Position numbers and translations under genes: made by a program. Below are positions 1 through 8,190 of a stretch of 17,573 nt of DNA, one piece after another. Under the pieces are notes generated by a model, which made no database searches, was not told where the DNA came from, and saw only the letters and a list, made by a program, of their open reading frames with translations. This stretch comes from Oscillospiraceae bacterium (lineage in GTDB: Bacteria; Bacillota; Clostridia; Oscillospirales; Oscillospiraceae): assembly GCA_020025345.1 (NCBI GenBank), contig JAHHSH010000039.1:1-17573 (forward strand), in the 5' to 3' direction. The first letter of the stretch is position 1; the number at the start of each line of letters is the position of its first letter.

Positions 1-34
1 TTGTATTGGTTGTTTTCTTCTGTGAAGCGGCCAT
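1..34 (-). CDS. Start of a gene running off the left edge (possibly DNA translocase FtsK)
   Basis: Only the first 11 codons are inside the window, reading MAASQKKTTNT on the - strand. A strong Shine-Dalgarno (AGGAGGGAGG, about positions 39-48) sits 4 bases before the ATG at 32-34, which is the reason for calling a gene here. It lies 55 bp downstream of uppP on the same strand with no terminator between, so it is probably co-transcribed. A short Lys/Thr-rich N-terminus is typical of FtsK/SpoIIIE translocases, but it is also common in other nucleic-acid proteins, so the identity is a guess. Adding sequence to the left would settle it. Confidence 0.55.
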   Translation of the reverse strand, partial: MAASQKKTTNT

Positions 35-89
35 GCGCCCTCCCTCCTAAGCCGTTCTTTCCGGCTGTATCAATCCATGTAAAGTCTTT

Positions 90-923
90 TTACTTGAAAG
101 CGTTGAGCACCAGTGTTGCAATACCGACCGCCCAGCAGTAATAGGCGAAGAAGCCAAACTTACCCTTGGCAGCGATCATTTTCAAAAGTCGGATGCACAG
201 ATAGCCCACCACGGCGGCGACCACGACACCCAGAATGTACATGGGTACCTCCGACCAGATGATGCCGGCCTCTACTGCATCGAAGATGCCCAGAATGTTG
301 GCACCCAGAATGGCAGGGATGGACATGATGAAAGAAAAGCGCACGGCAAAGCTGCGCTCAAAGCCCATGAAGCAGCCGGTGGTGATGGTCATACCGGAAC
401 GGGAAATGCCGGGCAGCGTAGCCACGGCCTGGCCGCAGCCGACCACCAGTGCCTCCCACCAAGTGGCGTTGCGATCCGTCTTGCGGCCCTTGCGCATCAT
501 ATCGCTGACGAAGAGCAGAATACCGGTCACGATCAGTGCTCCTCCGATGAAGATCATATTCTCGCCCAAGCTCTGTACCTGCTTCCGGATCGGCAGCACC
601 ACGAACAAAGGCAGTGTACCCACGATCACCAGCATGATCATGCGGCGGGCAGGCGGCACCGGCGTGGGGGTGCTGCGATGTGCCAGATCCGAGATGCCGC
701 GGAACAGCTCCAGGATCATCTCCTTGATCTCCGGCCAGTAGGCCACGAACACGGCCACCAGCGTGCCCAGATGCAGCAGCACATCAAAAAATTCCGGCAC
801 AGTACCAGCGTCCTTCATCCCCAGCAGGTTCTGTGCAATGGCCAGATGGCCGGAGCTGGAGATGGGCAAAAATTCTGCTATGCCTTGAATAAGGCCCAGC
901 AACAACGCATTTAAATATGTCAT
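90..923 (-). CDS. uppP: Undecaprenyl-diphosphate phosphatase UppP (BacA)
   Basis: Integral membrane phosphatase that converts undecaprenyl pyrophosphate to the monophosphate carrier used for peptidoglycan and other surface polymers; overexpression of this family gives bacitracin resistance. The 277-residue length is normal. Both family signatures are visible: the N-terminal QGIAEFLPISSSGH stretch (residues 13-26) carries the Q13/E17 (Q/E)xxxE pair and the Ser-rich loop, and PGISRSG (171-177) carries the catalytic-site Arg175. Multiple hydrophobic segments occupy most of the chain. The ATG at 921-923 is preceded by AGGAG at a somewhat long spacing of about 10 nt. It has its own extended -10 promoter at 1017-1022 and a leader of about 87 nt. 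Confidence 0.96.
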   Translation of the reverse strand: MTYLNALLLGLIQGIAEFLPISSSGHLAIAQNLLGMKDAGTVPEFFDVLLHLGTLVAVFVAYWPEIKEMILELFRGISDLAHRSTPTPVPPARRMIMLVIVGTLPLFVVLPIRKQVQSLGENMIFIGGALIVTGILLFVSDMMRKGRKTDRNATWWEALVVGCGQAVATLPGISRSGMTITTGCFMGFERSFAVRFSFIMSIPAILGANILGIFDAVEAGIIWSEVPMYILGVVVAAVVGYLCIRLLKMIAAKGKFGFFAYYCWAVGIATLVLNAFK

Positions 924-1016
924 ATCGCTGTTTCTCCTGTCTTAATTGATTACAGATTGTTGAATTATGTCGTAATATTGCAGAGAGTACTTGTTTTTCT
1001 CACTCAACGGTAATAG

Positions 1017-1022
1017 ATTATA
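1017..1022 (-). promoter_or_regulatory. Extended -10 promoter of uppP
   Basis: On the - strand the sequence reads TGG-TATAAT, a perfect -10 hexamer with the extended TGn element. No good -35 is present at 16-18 bp (TGGTAT at 17 bp). The start of transcription would be near 1010, giving a leader of about 87 nt before the uppP ATG. The identification is from sequence pattern only. Confidence 0.65.
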
Positions 1023-1117
1023 CCACAACCGCCGGAAAAATACCACCCTTGTTTCCAACTGTACCCTCAGTTCTTGCACGCAGGAGTGCATCGACAGTCC
1101 ACATACAAAGACAGGAA

Positions 1118-1143
1118 AAGCGCCGTCCATAGGGACGGCGCTT
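1118..1143 (-). terminator. Intrinsic terminator after rnc
   Basis: A perfect 11-bp stem (AAGCGCCGTCC / GGACGGCGCTT) with a 4-nt loop lies 26 bp past the rnc stop. It is followed on the - strand by TTTTCCTGTCTTT. It ends the long leftward housekeeping cluster and separates it from uppP. Confidence 0.85.
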
Positions 1144-1169
1144 CGGGTTAATCACGGGTTACGAACAGG

Positions 1170-1859
1170 TCACTCGCCTTTTTCCTGCATGGCTTGCAGC
1201 GCACTGCGGGCGGCAGCTTGCTCTGCCTCCTTCTTGCTGCGGCCGCTGCCCACACCGGCGCTGACACCGTTGATGGTGACGCAGGCCTCAAAGACCTTGG
1301 CGTGATCCGGGCCGCTGGAGCCGATCATCTCGTAGTGCAGCACCTGATCGCTGCGGCGCTGCACCAGTTCCTGCAGCTCCGTCTTAAAGTCGCGGCGCCG
1401 CTCCTCCACGGCCTCCTCCCGCTCCTTATCCAGCAGTACGCGGTGGATGATCCGGGATGCCTCTGCCATGCCGCCATCCAAATAGACAGCAGCAAATACG
1501 GATTCCGTAGCGTCAGCCAGAATGGAGGGACGCTGCCGTCCGCCGCCGCTCTCCTCGCCACGCCCCAGCTGCAGATATTCACCCAGACCCAGACTCTGCG
1601 CCACCTCGTGGAGGCTCTCCTCGCACACCAGTGCGGCACGGATCCGAGTCAAGTCGCCCTCCGGCAGGTCGGGATGGCGGCGATAGAGCTCATCCGCCGT
1701 CACAAGTCCCAGCACAGCATCTCCCAAAAATTCCAGGCGCTCGTTGCTCTCAATACCGCGGCCCCGGTGCTCATTGGCGTAGGAGCTGTGATACAGTGCC
1801 GCCTGCAACAGCTGTGGGTCGCGGAATGTGTAGCCCAGCTTTTCTTCCAAGCTATTCAT
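1170..1859 (-). CDS. rnc: Ribonuclease III
   Basis: Double-strand-specific endoribonuclease that processes rRNA precursors and structured mRNAs. The chosen ATG at 1857-1859 gives 229 residues and has an excellent Shine-Dalgarno (GAGGAGAAGG, 3-5 nt before it); a longer open frame upstream would start inside the terminator-like hairpin and is rejected. The catalytic signature NERLEFLGDAVL (residues 39-50) supplies metal ligands E43 and D47, and DATE (116-119) supplies D116 and E119. The C-terminal dsRNA-binding domain covers about residues 157-226, with a Lys-rich GRSKKEAEQAAA helix. It is the last gene of the cluster; smc and ftsY, which often follow rnc in Firmicutes, are absent. An apparent terminator just upstream suggests it is expressed by read-through. 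Confidence 0.95.
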   Translation of the reverse strand: MNSLEEKLGYTFRDPQLLQAALYHSSYANEHRGRGIESNERLEFLGDAVLGLVTADELYRRHPDLPEGDLTRIRAALVCEESLHEVAQSLGLGEYLQLGRGEESGGGRQRPSILADATESVFAAVYLDGGMAEASRIIHRVLLDKEREEAVEERRRDFKTELQELVQRRSDQVLHYEMIGSSGPDHAKVFEACVTINGVSAGVGSGRSKKEAEQAAARSALQAMQEKGE

Positions 1860-1887
1860 ATCCTTCTCCTCTCCGCAGCGGAAAAAG

Positions 1888-1915
1888 GAAACCCCGCACA
1901 AACCGGCGGGGCCTC
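1888..1915 (-). terminator. Terminator/attenuator hairpin between acpP and rnc
   Basis: A 10-bp stem (GAGGCCCCGC / GCGGGGTTTC on the - strand, two G-U pairs) with an 8-nt loop is followed by CTTTTT on the - strand. It lies between the acpP stop (1934) and the rnc Shine-Dalgarno. On the + strand it is also followed by six T, so it could act in both directions. Because rnc has no obvious promoter of its own, this may be a partial terminator that sets the acpP:rnc ratio. Confidence 0.75.
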
Positions 1916-1933
1916 TTTTTTCAGCTGCTGTTA

Positions 1934-2179
1934 TCAGCCTAATTGGTTAGTCAGATAGTTCACGCAGTCGCCTACCGTCTTCAAGTCGGCCAGGTCGTCT
2001 TCGTTGATCTCACCGATATCGAATTCCTCCTCCATGGCCATGATCAGTTCCACCAAGTCCACAGAATCGGCGCCTAAATCGTCCGTAAAGGAGCTATCCA
2101 TGCTGATCTCGTCGGCGTCCAGCGCAAACTGCTCAGCAATCATGTCCTGCATAATCTTAAAGATCTCTTCCGTCGTCAT
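1934..2179 (-). CDS. acpP: Acyl carrier protein
   Basis: Small acidic carrier (81 residues) that holds growing fatty-acyl chains on a phosphopantetheine arm. The attachment Ser39 lies in GADSVDLVEL, where the usual DSLD motif reads DSVD, a conservative change. The ATG at 2177-2179 is chosen because AAAGGAGGG sits about 6 nt before it; the upstream frame extension lacks a ribosome site and overlaps the promoter. It lies 77 bp after plsX and before rnc, the classical Firmicute order. It has its own near-consensus promoter and is followed by a terminator hairpin, which fits the very high demand for ACP. Confidence 0.96.
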   Translation of the reverse strand: MTTEEIFKIMQDMIAEQFALDADEISMDSSFTDDLGADSVDLVELIMAMEEEFDIGEINEDDLADLKTVGDCVNYLTNQLG

Positions 2180-2213
2180 ATGGTATCCCTCCTTTCGGGC
2201 TTCGTCTTTGGCA

Positions 2214-2242
2214 ATCATACGGCAATTGCTCTACCCTGTCAA
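2214..2242 (-). promoter_or_regulatory. Strong internal promoter of acpP
   Basis: On the - strand TTGACA (2237-2242, perfect -35) is followed after exactly 17 bp by TATGAT (2214-2219, five of six). It lies in the 77-bp plsX-acpP gap and points at acpP. Predicted transcription start is near 2207, giving a leader of about 28 nt. Confidence 0.8.
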
Positions 2243-2256
2243 TAGCTTTTCAAGAA

Positions 2257-3279
2257 TTATTTACTACTGACCTTCATCAGTTCGATGTTTTCCTCGATGT
2301 CTCGGATGATCCCGCTCTCGGCCACGGCCTTCGCCTGTCCGATAGCGTTCTCGATTGCCTCGGCATTAGAAGCACCGTGGGCTTTCAGCACCGGCTTGGA
2401 GATGCCCACAAAGGCAGTACCACCCACCTTATTGGGATCCAGCATCTCCTTAAATGCCCGGATTTCCGGCATCACCAGAGCTGCCGCCAGCTTGGTGCGC
2501 AGGTTCTTTTTGAACATATCTTTCAGCTTGTGTCCCATCAGAGAGCCCGCGCCCTCAATGGTTTTGAGCATGATATTTCCGGCAAAGCCGTCGGTCACGA
2601 TCACGTCACAGCCGCCCTTGATGGCCTCCTTGGCCTCGATATTGCCGATAAAATTGAGATGTCCGTCCTCGCCCGCCTGCTTCAAAAGCTGCAGCGTCTC
2701 CCGGCGCAGATCCGTGCCCTTGCTGTCCTCAGTACCGATATTCAAAAGTGCCACACGGGGCTTTTCCAGATGCAGCATCCGCTGGGCGTAGAAGCTGCCC
2801 AGATAGGCAAACTGCACCAGATACTCCGGCGTACACTCGGCGTTGGCACCGCAGTCGATGAGCACCGCCTGCCCCGTCGTAGTGGGGATCAGAGGTGCCA
2901 TAGCGGCACGGCGAATGCCGCGGACACGCTTGACCAACAGCGTAGCGCCGGTCAGCAGCGCTCCGGTGGAGCCGGCAGAGATAAAGGCATCTCCCTGTCC
3001 GTCGTGGAGCATCTGCAGGCCTACGCCCATAGACGTATCCTTCTTGCGGCGGAACACGGTGGCGGGGTCATCGCACATCTCCACCAGTTCCGTGGTGTGA
3101 GCGATCTCCACGCCCTTGGGCAGCGTCTTTTCGCCGCAGGCCTCCACGGCCCGGAGGATTGCCTCCGTATCGCCGGTGAGGACAATCTCCACGCCCCAGC
3201 GCTTCTGGCCGGCCAGTGCGCCCTTTACGATTTCCGAGGGCGCGAAATCGCCGCCCATGGCATCAATAATTACTTTCAT
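2257..3279 (-). CDS. plsX: Phosphate acyltransferase PlsX
   Basis: Peripheral membrane enzyme that converts acyl-ACP and phosphate to acyl-phosphate, the donor used by PlsY in the first step of phospholipid synthesis. The length of 340 residues is typical. The N-terminal signature DAMGGDFAPSEIVKGAL begins at residue 7, and further family stretches are GSTGALLTGATLLVKRVRGI and the C-terminal GGTAFVGISKPVLKAHG. Its ATG (3277-3279) overlaps the trmFO stop by 4 bp (ATGA), implying translational coupling. Its substrate carrier ACP is encoded by the next gene. Confidence 0.96.
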   Translation of the reverse strand: MKVIIDAMGGDFAPSEIVKGALAGQKRWGVEIVLTGDTEAILRAVEACGEKTLPKGVEIAHTTELVEMCDDPATVFRRKKDTSMGVGLQMLHDGQGDAFISAGSTGALLTGATLLVKRVRGIRRAAMAPLIPTTTGQAVLIDCGANAECTPEYLVQFAYLGSFYAQRMLHLEKPRVALLNIGTEDSKGTDLRRETLQLLKQAGEDGHLNFIGNIEAKEAIKGGCDVIVTDGFAGNIMLKTIEGAGSLMGHKLKDMFKKNLRTKLAAALVMPEIRAFKEMLDPNKVGGTAFVGISKPVLKAHGASNAEAIENAIGQAKAVAESGIIRDIEENIELMKVSSK

Positions 3280-4586
3280 TTCTTGGCAACCTCCTCGCGC
3301 ATAGCATCAATCAGCGCCAGAGAGCGGGCAGAAAGCTCCGCATTCTTGTTGCGCTTACCCTTCACCCGATGATCCAGCGGGGGGATGATACCGAAGTTGA
3401 TGTTCATGGGCTGGAAGGAGCCAACAGATTCATTACTCACATAGAGACCCAGTGCGCCTACAGCCGTCTCCTGCGGGAAATCCACCGGAGGCAGATCCAA
3501 CAGACGACGAGCCATCTCCACACCGGCCAAAAAGCCGGAGGCGCAGGACTCCACATAACCCTCCACACCGGTCATCTGACCGGCAAAGGCGATACGCGGC
3601 TCCTTTTTCAGCCGATAGTAGCGATCCAGCAGTCGGGGGGAATCCAGATAGGTATTGCGGTGCATCACGCCGTAGCGCAGGAACTTGGCATCCTTCAAGG
3701 CGGGGATCATGGTGAACACCCGTCTCTGCTCCGGCCAGCGCAGATGAGTCTGGAAGCCCACCAGATTATAGATGCTGCCGTCTGCATTGTCCTTGCGCAG
3801 CTGCACCACCGCATAGGGCTCCTTCCCTGTCTTGGGGTCGGGCAGTCCCCGGGGCTTCAACGGGCCGAAGCGCAGCGTATCCTCGCCGCGGCGGGCCATC
3901 ACCTCCACCGGGATGCAGCCTTCAAAGATGTTCTTATCCTCAAAGCCGTGTACCTCCGCCTCCTCGGCGTGGATCAGCTCAGACCAGAAAGCCTTGTACT
4001 CCTCCTGGCTCATGGGGCAGTTGATGTAGTCGGGCGTGCCCTTATCGTAGCGGGAGGCAAAGTAGGCGGACTCCATATCCACACTCTCAAACGCCACCAG
4101 CGGCGCTGCCGCGTCAAAGAAGTTCAGCGGCGCCGTGCCCTCTACCAGTTCTCCGATCTTCTCAGCCAGCGCATCGGAGGTCAAAGGGCCGGAGGCGATG
4201 ATCACCTCGCCCTCGGGGATCTCCGTGATCTCCCCCTCCACCACCGTCACATTGGGATGATGGCGCAGCTCCTCGGTCACCATGCGGGCAAAGCCGTGGC
4301 GATCCACCGCCAGCGCACCGCCTGCGGGGACGCGGGTGGTGTCGGCGCAGCGGATGATCAAACTGTCCATCCGCCGCAGTTCCTCTTTCAAAAGTCCCAC
4401 CGCGTTCTCCAACTGGTCAGAGCGCAGGGAATTGGAGCAGCACAGCTCCGCAAAATATTCAGTTTCGTGGGCGGGGATCTTTTTCTGCGGCTTCATCTCA
4501 CACAAAGTCACATGGATTCCCCGCTGCGCCAGCTGCCATGCAGCCTCGCTGCCGGCCAGTCCCGCGCCGATGACGGTTACATTCAT
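3276..4586 (-). CDS. trmFO: tRNA (uracil-54-C5)-methyltransferase TrmFO (folate/FAD dependent)
   Basis: Flavoprotein that makes ribothymidine at U54 of the tRNA T-loop using methylenetetrahydrofolate. The length of 436 residues is typical. The N-terminal dinucleotide-binding motif GAGLAGSEAAW spans residues 7-17. CCSNSLRSD (49-57) and Cys224 in FEGCIPVEVMARRG match the two conserved cysteine sites of the family (Cys53 and Cys226 in the Bacillus subtilis enzyme, from memory). The C-terminal GQMTGVEGYVESCASG loop is also characteristic. The start codon overlaps the topA stop by 4 bp and the stop overlaps the plsX start by 4 bp, so translation of topA, trmFO and plsX is probably coupled. Its Shine-Dalgarno (GAGGAA) lies in the last codons of topA. 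Confidence 0.96.
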   Translation of the reverse strand: MNVTVIGAGLAGSEAAWQLAQRGIHVTLCEMKPQKKIPAHETEYFAELCCSNSLRSDQLENAVGLLKEELRRMDSLIIRCADTTRVPAGGALAVDRHGFARMVTEELRHHPNVTVVEGEITEIPEGEVIIASGPLTSDALAEKIGELVEGTAPLNFFDAAAPLVAFESVDMESAYFASRYDKGTPDYINCPMSQEEYKAFWSELIHAEEAEVHGFEDKNIFEGCIPVEVMARRGEDTLRFGPLKPRGLPDPKTGKEPYAVVQLRKDNADGSIYNLVGFQTHLRWPEQRRVFTMIPALKDAKFLRYGVMHRNTYLDSPRLLDRYYRLKKEPRIAFAGQMTGVEGYVESCASGFLAGVEMARRLLDLPPVDFPQETAVGALGLYVSNESVGSFQPMNINFGIIPPLDHRVKGKRNKNAELSARSLALIDAMREEVAKK

Positions 4587-6955
4587 TTCGTTTCCTCAGT
4601 TTCAGCCTTTTTCGTGGTCTTCTTCGTTGTGGTCTTCTTTGTTGTCGTTTTCTTCGCCGCCGTGGTTTTCTTGGCAGCGGTCGTCTTTTTCGTGGTTGTC
4701 TTTTTCTCTGTCGCAGACTTTGCCGTCGTCTTTTTGGCGGCAGTCTTTTTGGTCGCCGTCTTCTTCTCAGTGGTCTTTTTGGCAGTTTCCTTCTTCTCCG
4801 CCGCCTTTTCCTCAGCGGCAGCATCGGCGTTCTCCGTCTTTTTCTTGGGATAGCCGCGCTTATCCTCCGGCAGGAAGTTGCTGCACTCGGGGTTGATGCA
4901 GAAGGGCTTTTTAAAGCCGCGGCCGGACTTCTTGAACATGGTCTGGCCGCAGACCGGGCAATCGTCCTTCACCGGTACATCCCACGTCATAAAGTCGCAG
5001 GTGGGGAACTTCTCGCAGCCGTAGTAAGTATACCCGTTGCGAGAGGTTTTTTTCAAAATGCGGTTGCCGCACTTGGGGCAGCGGCCCGGCATCTCCACCA
5101 CCAGAGGCTTGGTGAACTTGCACTCCGGGTAGCCGGGGCAGGCCAGAAAACGCCCGAAACGACCGGACTTGATGACCATGTTTTTGCCGCACAGGTCGCA
5201 CTTCTCCTCCGTCACCTCGTCGGGCACCTTCAGATAGACGCCCTCCATGTCCTTTTCCACCTGCTCCAGATTAGAAGCAAAGGGGCCGTAGAAATCACGC
5301 AGCAGACTCTTCCACTGCTTTTTGCCGGTCTCCACCTCGTCCAGCTCCTGCTCCATATGGGCGGTGAACTTGACATCCACGATGTCAGGGAAACGCTCGC
5401 ACATCAAACCCGTCACCACATCGCCCAGCGGTGTAATGCGCAGGTACTTGCCCTCTTTCACCACATACTCACGGTCGAGAATCGTGGAAACGGTGGGAGC
5501 ATAGGTGGAAGGACGGCCGATGCCGTTTTCCTCCATGGTACGAATGAGGGTGGCGTCGGTAAAGCGGGCGGGCGGCGTGGTGAAATGCTGCTCGCTGTCC
5601 AGCTTGTCAAGGGAAACCACTTCCCCCTCCGCCAAGGGCGGCAGGGCGGGTTCCTTCTCCTCTTTCTCCTCGTCCCGGCCCTCTTCATAGACGGCAGTAT
5701 AGCCGGCAAACTTCAGCTGGCTGGCGCTGGCGCGGAAGCTGTGCTCCCCCGCCGCCACCTCGATGCTGATGCTGTCATAGATGGCGTTGGACATCTGGCT
5801 GGCCAAAAAGCGGCTCCAGATCAAGCGGTACAGACGGTACTGCTCGGAGGTAAGGTCACCCTTTACCTTCTCCGGCGTCAGCGTCACATCGCTGGGGCGG
5901 ATGGCTTCGTGGGCATCCTGCGCGCCGGCCTTGGTCTTATAGTGACGGTAGGCCTCGGGGCGGTAATTCTTGCCGTAGCGGCTGTCGATGAGGTCACGGG
6001 CCGCCTTCTGTGCCTCGTCGGAGATACGCAGTGAGTCGGTACGCATATAGGTGATCAGACCGACCGTGCCCTCGCCGGTAATATCCACACCTTCATAGAG
6101 CTGCTGGGCGATGGCCATGGTGCGCCGGGGCGTCATATTCAGCTTCCGGCTGGCCTCCTGCTGCAGCGTAGAGGTGGTAAAGGGGGGCGAGGGAGAGCGC
6201 TGCTTGTCCGAACGCTTCACGCTCTTGACGGCAAAGGGCAGCGTCAAAAGCTGGGTGCGGATGGCCTCCACCTCGTCGGCAGAGGTCGGCTCATACTTCT
6301 TGCCGCCCCGTCCATAGTAGTGGGTCTTAAAGACCACACCGGCGTCATTTTTCAAAAAGGCATCCAGCGTCCAGTACTCCTGGGGGACGAATGCCTTGAT
6401 CTCCTTTTCCCGGTCGGAGACCAGACGCATGGCCACCGACTGCACACGGCCAGCGGAGAGGCCGCGGCGGATCTTTTTCCACAGGAGCGGCGAGAGCTTA
6501 TAGCCCACGATTCGGTCCAAAATACGGCGCGCCTGCTGAGCGTCCACCAGATCCTGATCGATGTCGCGAGGCTCTTTGATGCTCTCATTGACCACCTTGT
6601 TGGTGATCTCGTTAAAGGTAACGCGCCGTGCCTTCTCGTCGTCCAAATCCAACAGGTGCTTCAAATGCCAGCTGATGGCCTCTCCCTCGCGGTCGGGGTC
6701 GGTTGCGAGATAGACGAGATCGGCACTCTTCGCCGACGCCTTCAGATCCTTGATAATATCTTCTTTCCCCTTAATAGGGCGGTAATTCGGTTCAAAATCA
6801 TTATCCACATCCACGCCGATCACGCTCTTGGGCAGATCCCGCAGATGTCCCATACAGGCCTTTACCTCGTAACCCTTCCCCAAATATTTTCCGATGGTCT
6901 TCGCCTTCGCCGGGGACTCTACGATCACCAGGTCTTTTTCAGCCTTTTTCGCCAT
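4583..6955 (-). CDS. topA: DNA topoisomerase I with a long Lys/Thr-rich C-terminal tail
   Basis: Type IA topoisomerase that relaxes negative supercoils. It has 790 residues. The Toprim domain has IVESPAKAKTIGKYL at residues 11-25 (catalytic E13) and DPDREGEA at 86-93; the nucleophile is Tyr303 in GLITYMRTDSLR. Three Cys4 zinc-ribbon modules follow (CDLCGK, CPKCGN and CPVCGQ as first pairs). The last 87 residues or so (704-790, DNA 4586-4846) are low-complexity KKTT/KKTA repeats, a basic tail that probably binds DNA non-specifically. The ATG at 6953-6955 is 3 bp after the dprA stop, with an AAGGAAGG ribosome site inside the dprA end. Confidence 0.97.
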   Translation of the reverse strand: MAKKAEKDLVIVESPAKAKTIGKYLGKGYEVKACMGHLRDLPKSVIGVDVDNDFEPNYRPIKGKEDIIKDLKASAKSADLVYLATDPDREGEAISWHLKHLLDLDDEKARRVTFNEITNKVVNESIKEPRDIDQDLVDAQQARRILDRIVGYKLSPLLWKKIRRGLSAGRVQSVAMRLVSDREKEIKAFVPQEYWTLDAFLKNDAGVVFKTHYYGRGGKKYEPTSADEVEAIRTQLLTLPFAVKSVKRSDKQRSPSPPFTTSTLQQEASRKLNMTPRRTMAIAQQLYEGVDITGEGTVGLITYMRTDSLRISDEAQKAARDLIDSRYGKNYRPEAYRHYKTKAGAQDAHEAIRPSDVTLTPEKVKGDLTSEQYRLYRLIWSRFLASQMSNAIYDSISIEVAAGEHSFRASASQLKFAGYTAVYEEGRDEEKEEKEPALPPLAEGEVVSLDKLDSEQHFTTPPARFTDATLIRTMEENGIGRPSTYAPTVSTILDREYVVKEGKYLRITPLGDVVTGLMCERFPDIVDVKFTAHMEQELDEVETGKKQWKSLLRDFYGPFASNLEQVEKDMEGVYLKVPDEVTEEKCDLCGKNMVIKSGRFGRFLACPGYPECKFTKPLVVEMPGRCPKCGNRILKKTSRNGYTYYGCEKFPTCDFMTWDVPVKDDCPVCGQTMFKKSGRGFKKPFCINPECSNFLPEDKRGYPKKKTENADAAAEEKAAEKKETAKKTTEKKTATKKTAAKKTTAKSATEKKTTTKKTTAAKKTTAAKKTTTKKTTTKKTTKKAETEETK
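4586..4846 (-). repeat. Degenerate KKTT-encoding repeat tract in the 3' end of topA
   Basis: About 87 codons consist almost only of Lys, Thr, Ala and Glu, with KKTT or KKTA units recurring every 4-7 residues. At DNA level this is an imperfect purine-rich (- strand) repeat, the kind of sequence that expands and contracts between strains. It stays in frame throughout and ends exactly at the trmFO start codon. Confidence 0.85.
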
Positions 6956-6958
6956 AGC

Positions 6959-8179
6959 TTATCCTTCCTTCTCTGTTTCCTTCAATTCCACCGTCCGCAC
7001 GAAGCGCCTTGCGCTCTGCTGACGGATATAGCCATCAATTTCCAACACGGTCAGTGCCGACAGCACACGCCGCACCGGCAAGTCCGTTTCCACCGCCACA
7101 TCGTCGGTGAGTTTGCCCTCTTGGGCGTTCAATATACGCAAAATGCGGATTTGGTCGTCGGTCAATCCCGCCGTGTCGTTCCGCAAATCCAGCAGCGGCA
7201 GCTTCTTCTCCTCCGCCACCGGCACCGCAGGCTTCTCCTCCTCTGGCGCCTTGCCGTCCTCCGGCAGCTCCGGCAGGCGAGTCTTGTCGCAGTGCAGGCG
7301 ATGGGGAAAGCGGCTCTGGTAGCCCTCCAGCACGTCCCAGCCATCCATGACCAATCCCGCACCGTCCCGGATCAGCTGATTGCAGCCACGGCTGCTGTCG
7401 GCATAGATGGGACCGGGCACGGCAAAGACATCCCGCCCCTGCTCCAAGGCCGTATTGGCGGTAATGAGTGCACCACTTCGCTCCGGGGCCTCTACCACCA
7501 CAACACCAAGGCTCAAGCCGCTGATGATGCGGTTGCGTTCGGGGAAATGGGATCGCTCCGGCGGCGTTCCCGGCGGATATTCCGACAACAGCACACCTGT
7601 GGCCGCCACATCGTCGTAGAGACGGCGGCTGCTCTCGGGGTAGACCACGTCCACGCCGCAGCCCAGAACACCTGCCACAAATCCGCCGCCGCGCAGCGCA
7701 CCGCGATGGGCTGCCGCGTCGATGCCCTTGGCAAGGCCGGACACCACGATGGCACCCTGTCTTCCCATTTCATAACCCAGCTGCTCGGCGGCCTGAATAC
7801 CGTAGGGCGTACACGATCTGGTGCCCACCACCGCAACGGTGGCCTCATCGTCAAAAAGCGGCATTGCACCCCGCCCATAGAGCAAAATGGGTGCCTCGTA
7901 AATGCTGCGCAGCCGATTGGGATAGGCGGCGTCCTGCGCCGTCAAGACAAAGATGTCCTTTTCGGCACACGTCTCCAGAATCTGCTGCGCCCGGTGCAGG
8001 GACTTATGCTCCAGCGACTCCATTTGTGACGCCGTAAGGCCCTCCACCAGCCGCAGCTGCTCCGGCTCGGCGTAGTAAATATCCTCCGGGGATGAAAAAT
8101 GCTCCAACAGCAGCCAGCGGCTGCGATTGGTAAGCCCTATTGCCGTGCTGAGCCATACCCAGTATTTCAAGGCAGCCAC
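6959..8179 (-). CDS. dprA: DNA-processing protein DprA (Smf)
   Basis: Cytoplasmic protein that loads RecA onto incoming single-stranded DNA during natural transformation; widespread even in species not known to be competent. It has 406 residues. The N-terminal helical (SAM-like) region is about 1-80. The Rossmann-like DprA domain runs from about 90 to 300, with VAVVGTRSCTPYG (115-127), SGLAKGIDAAAHRGAL (147-162), HFPERNRIISGLS (211-223) and ERSGALITANTALEQG (233-248). A C-terminal winged-helix region (about 345-400) follows an acidic/Pro-rich linker. The start codon is GTG (8177-8179), supported by GGGAGGAGAG just upstream. It lies 40 bp after the methyltransferase gene and 3 bp before topA. 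Confidence 0.95.
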   Translation of the reverse strand: MAALKYWVWLSTAIGLTNRSRWLLLEHFSSPEDIYYAEPEQLRLVEGLTASQMESLEHKSLHRAQQILETCAEKDIFVLTAQDAAYPNRLRSIYEAPILLYGRGAMPLFDDEATVAVVGTRSCTPYGIQAAEQLGYEMGRQGAIVVSGLAKGIDAAAHRGALRGGGFVAGVLGCGVDVVYPESSRRLYDDVAATGVLLSEYPPGTPPERSHFPERNRIISGLSLGVVVVEAPERSGALITANTALEQGRDVFAVPGPIYADSSRGCNQLIRDGAGLVMDGWDVLEGYQSRFPHRLHCDKTRLPELPEDGKAPEEEKPAVPVAEEKKLPLLDLRNDTAGLTDDQIRILRILNAQEGKLTDDVAVETDLPVRRVLSALTVLEIDGYIRQQSARRFVRTVELKETEKEG

Positions 8180-8190
8180 GGTCTCTCCTC

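Noticed and set aside
951..964. A BceR-like site (TTACA-GAT-TGTTG) in the uppP leader
   Set aside because: Spacing is 3 rather than 4 and it lies downstream of the predicted transcription start, where an activator would not work.
942..1130. A 62-codon leftward open frame upstream of uppP
   Set aside because: It spans the uppP promoter and part of the rnc terminator, and lacks a ribosome site.
3369..4853. A 494-codon rightward open frame opposite trmFO and topA
   Set aside because: It mirrors two well-identified leftward genes, its C-terminal F/V repeats are only the complement of the KKTT tract, and it has no family signature or ribosome site.
6320..8029. A 569-codon rightward open frame opposite topA and dprA
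   Set aside because: It is a product of GC-rich codon bias on the opposite strand; His/Gln-rich composition and no recognisable domain.
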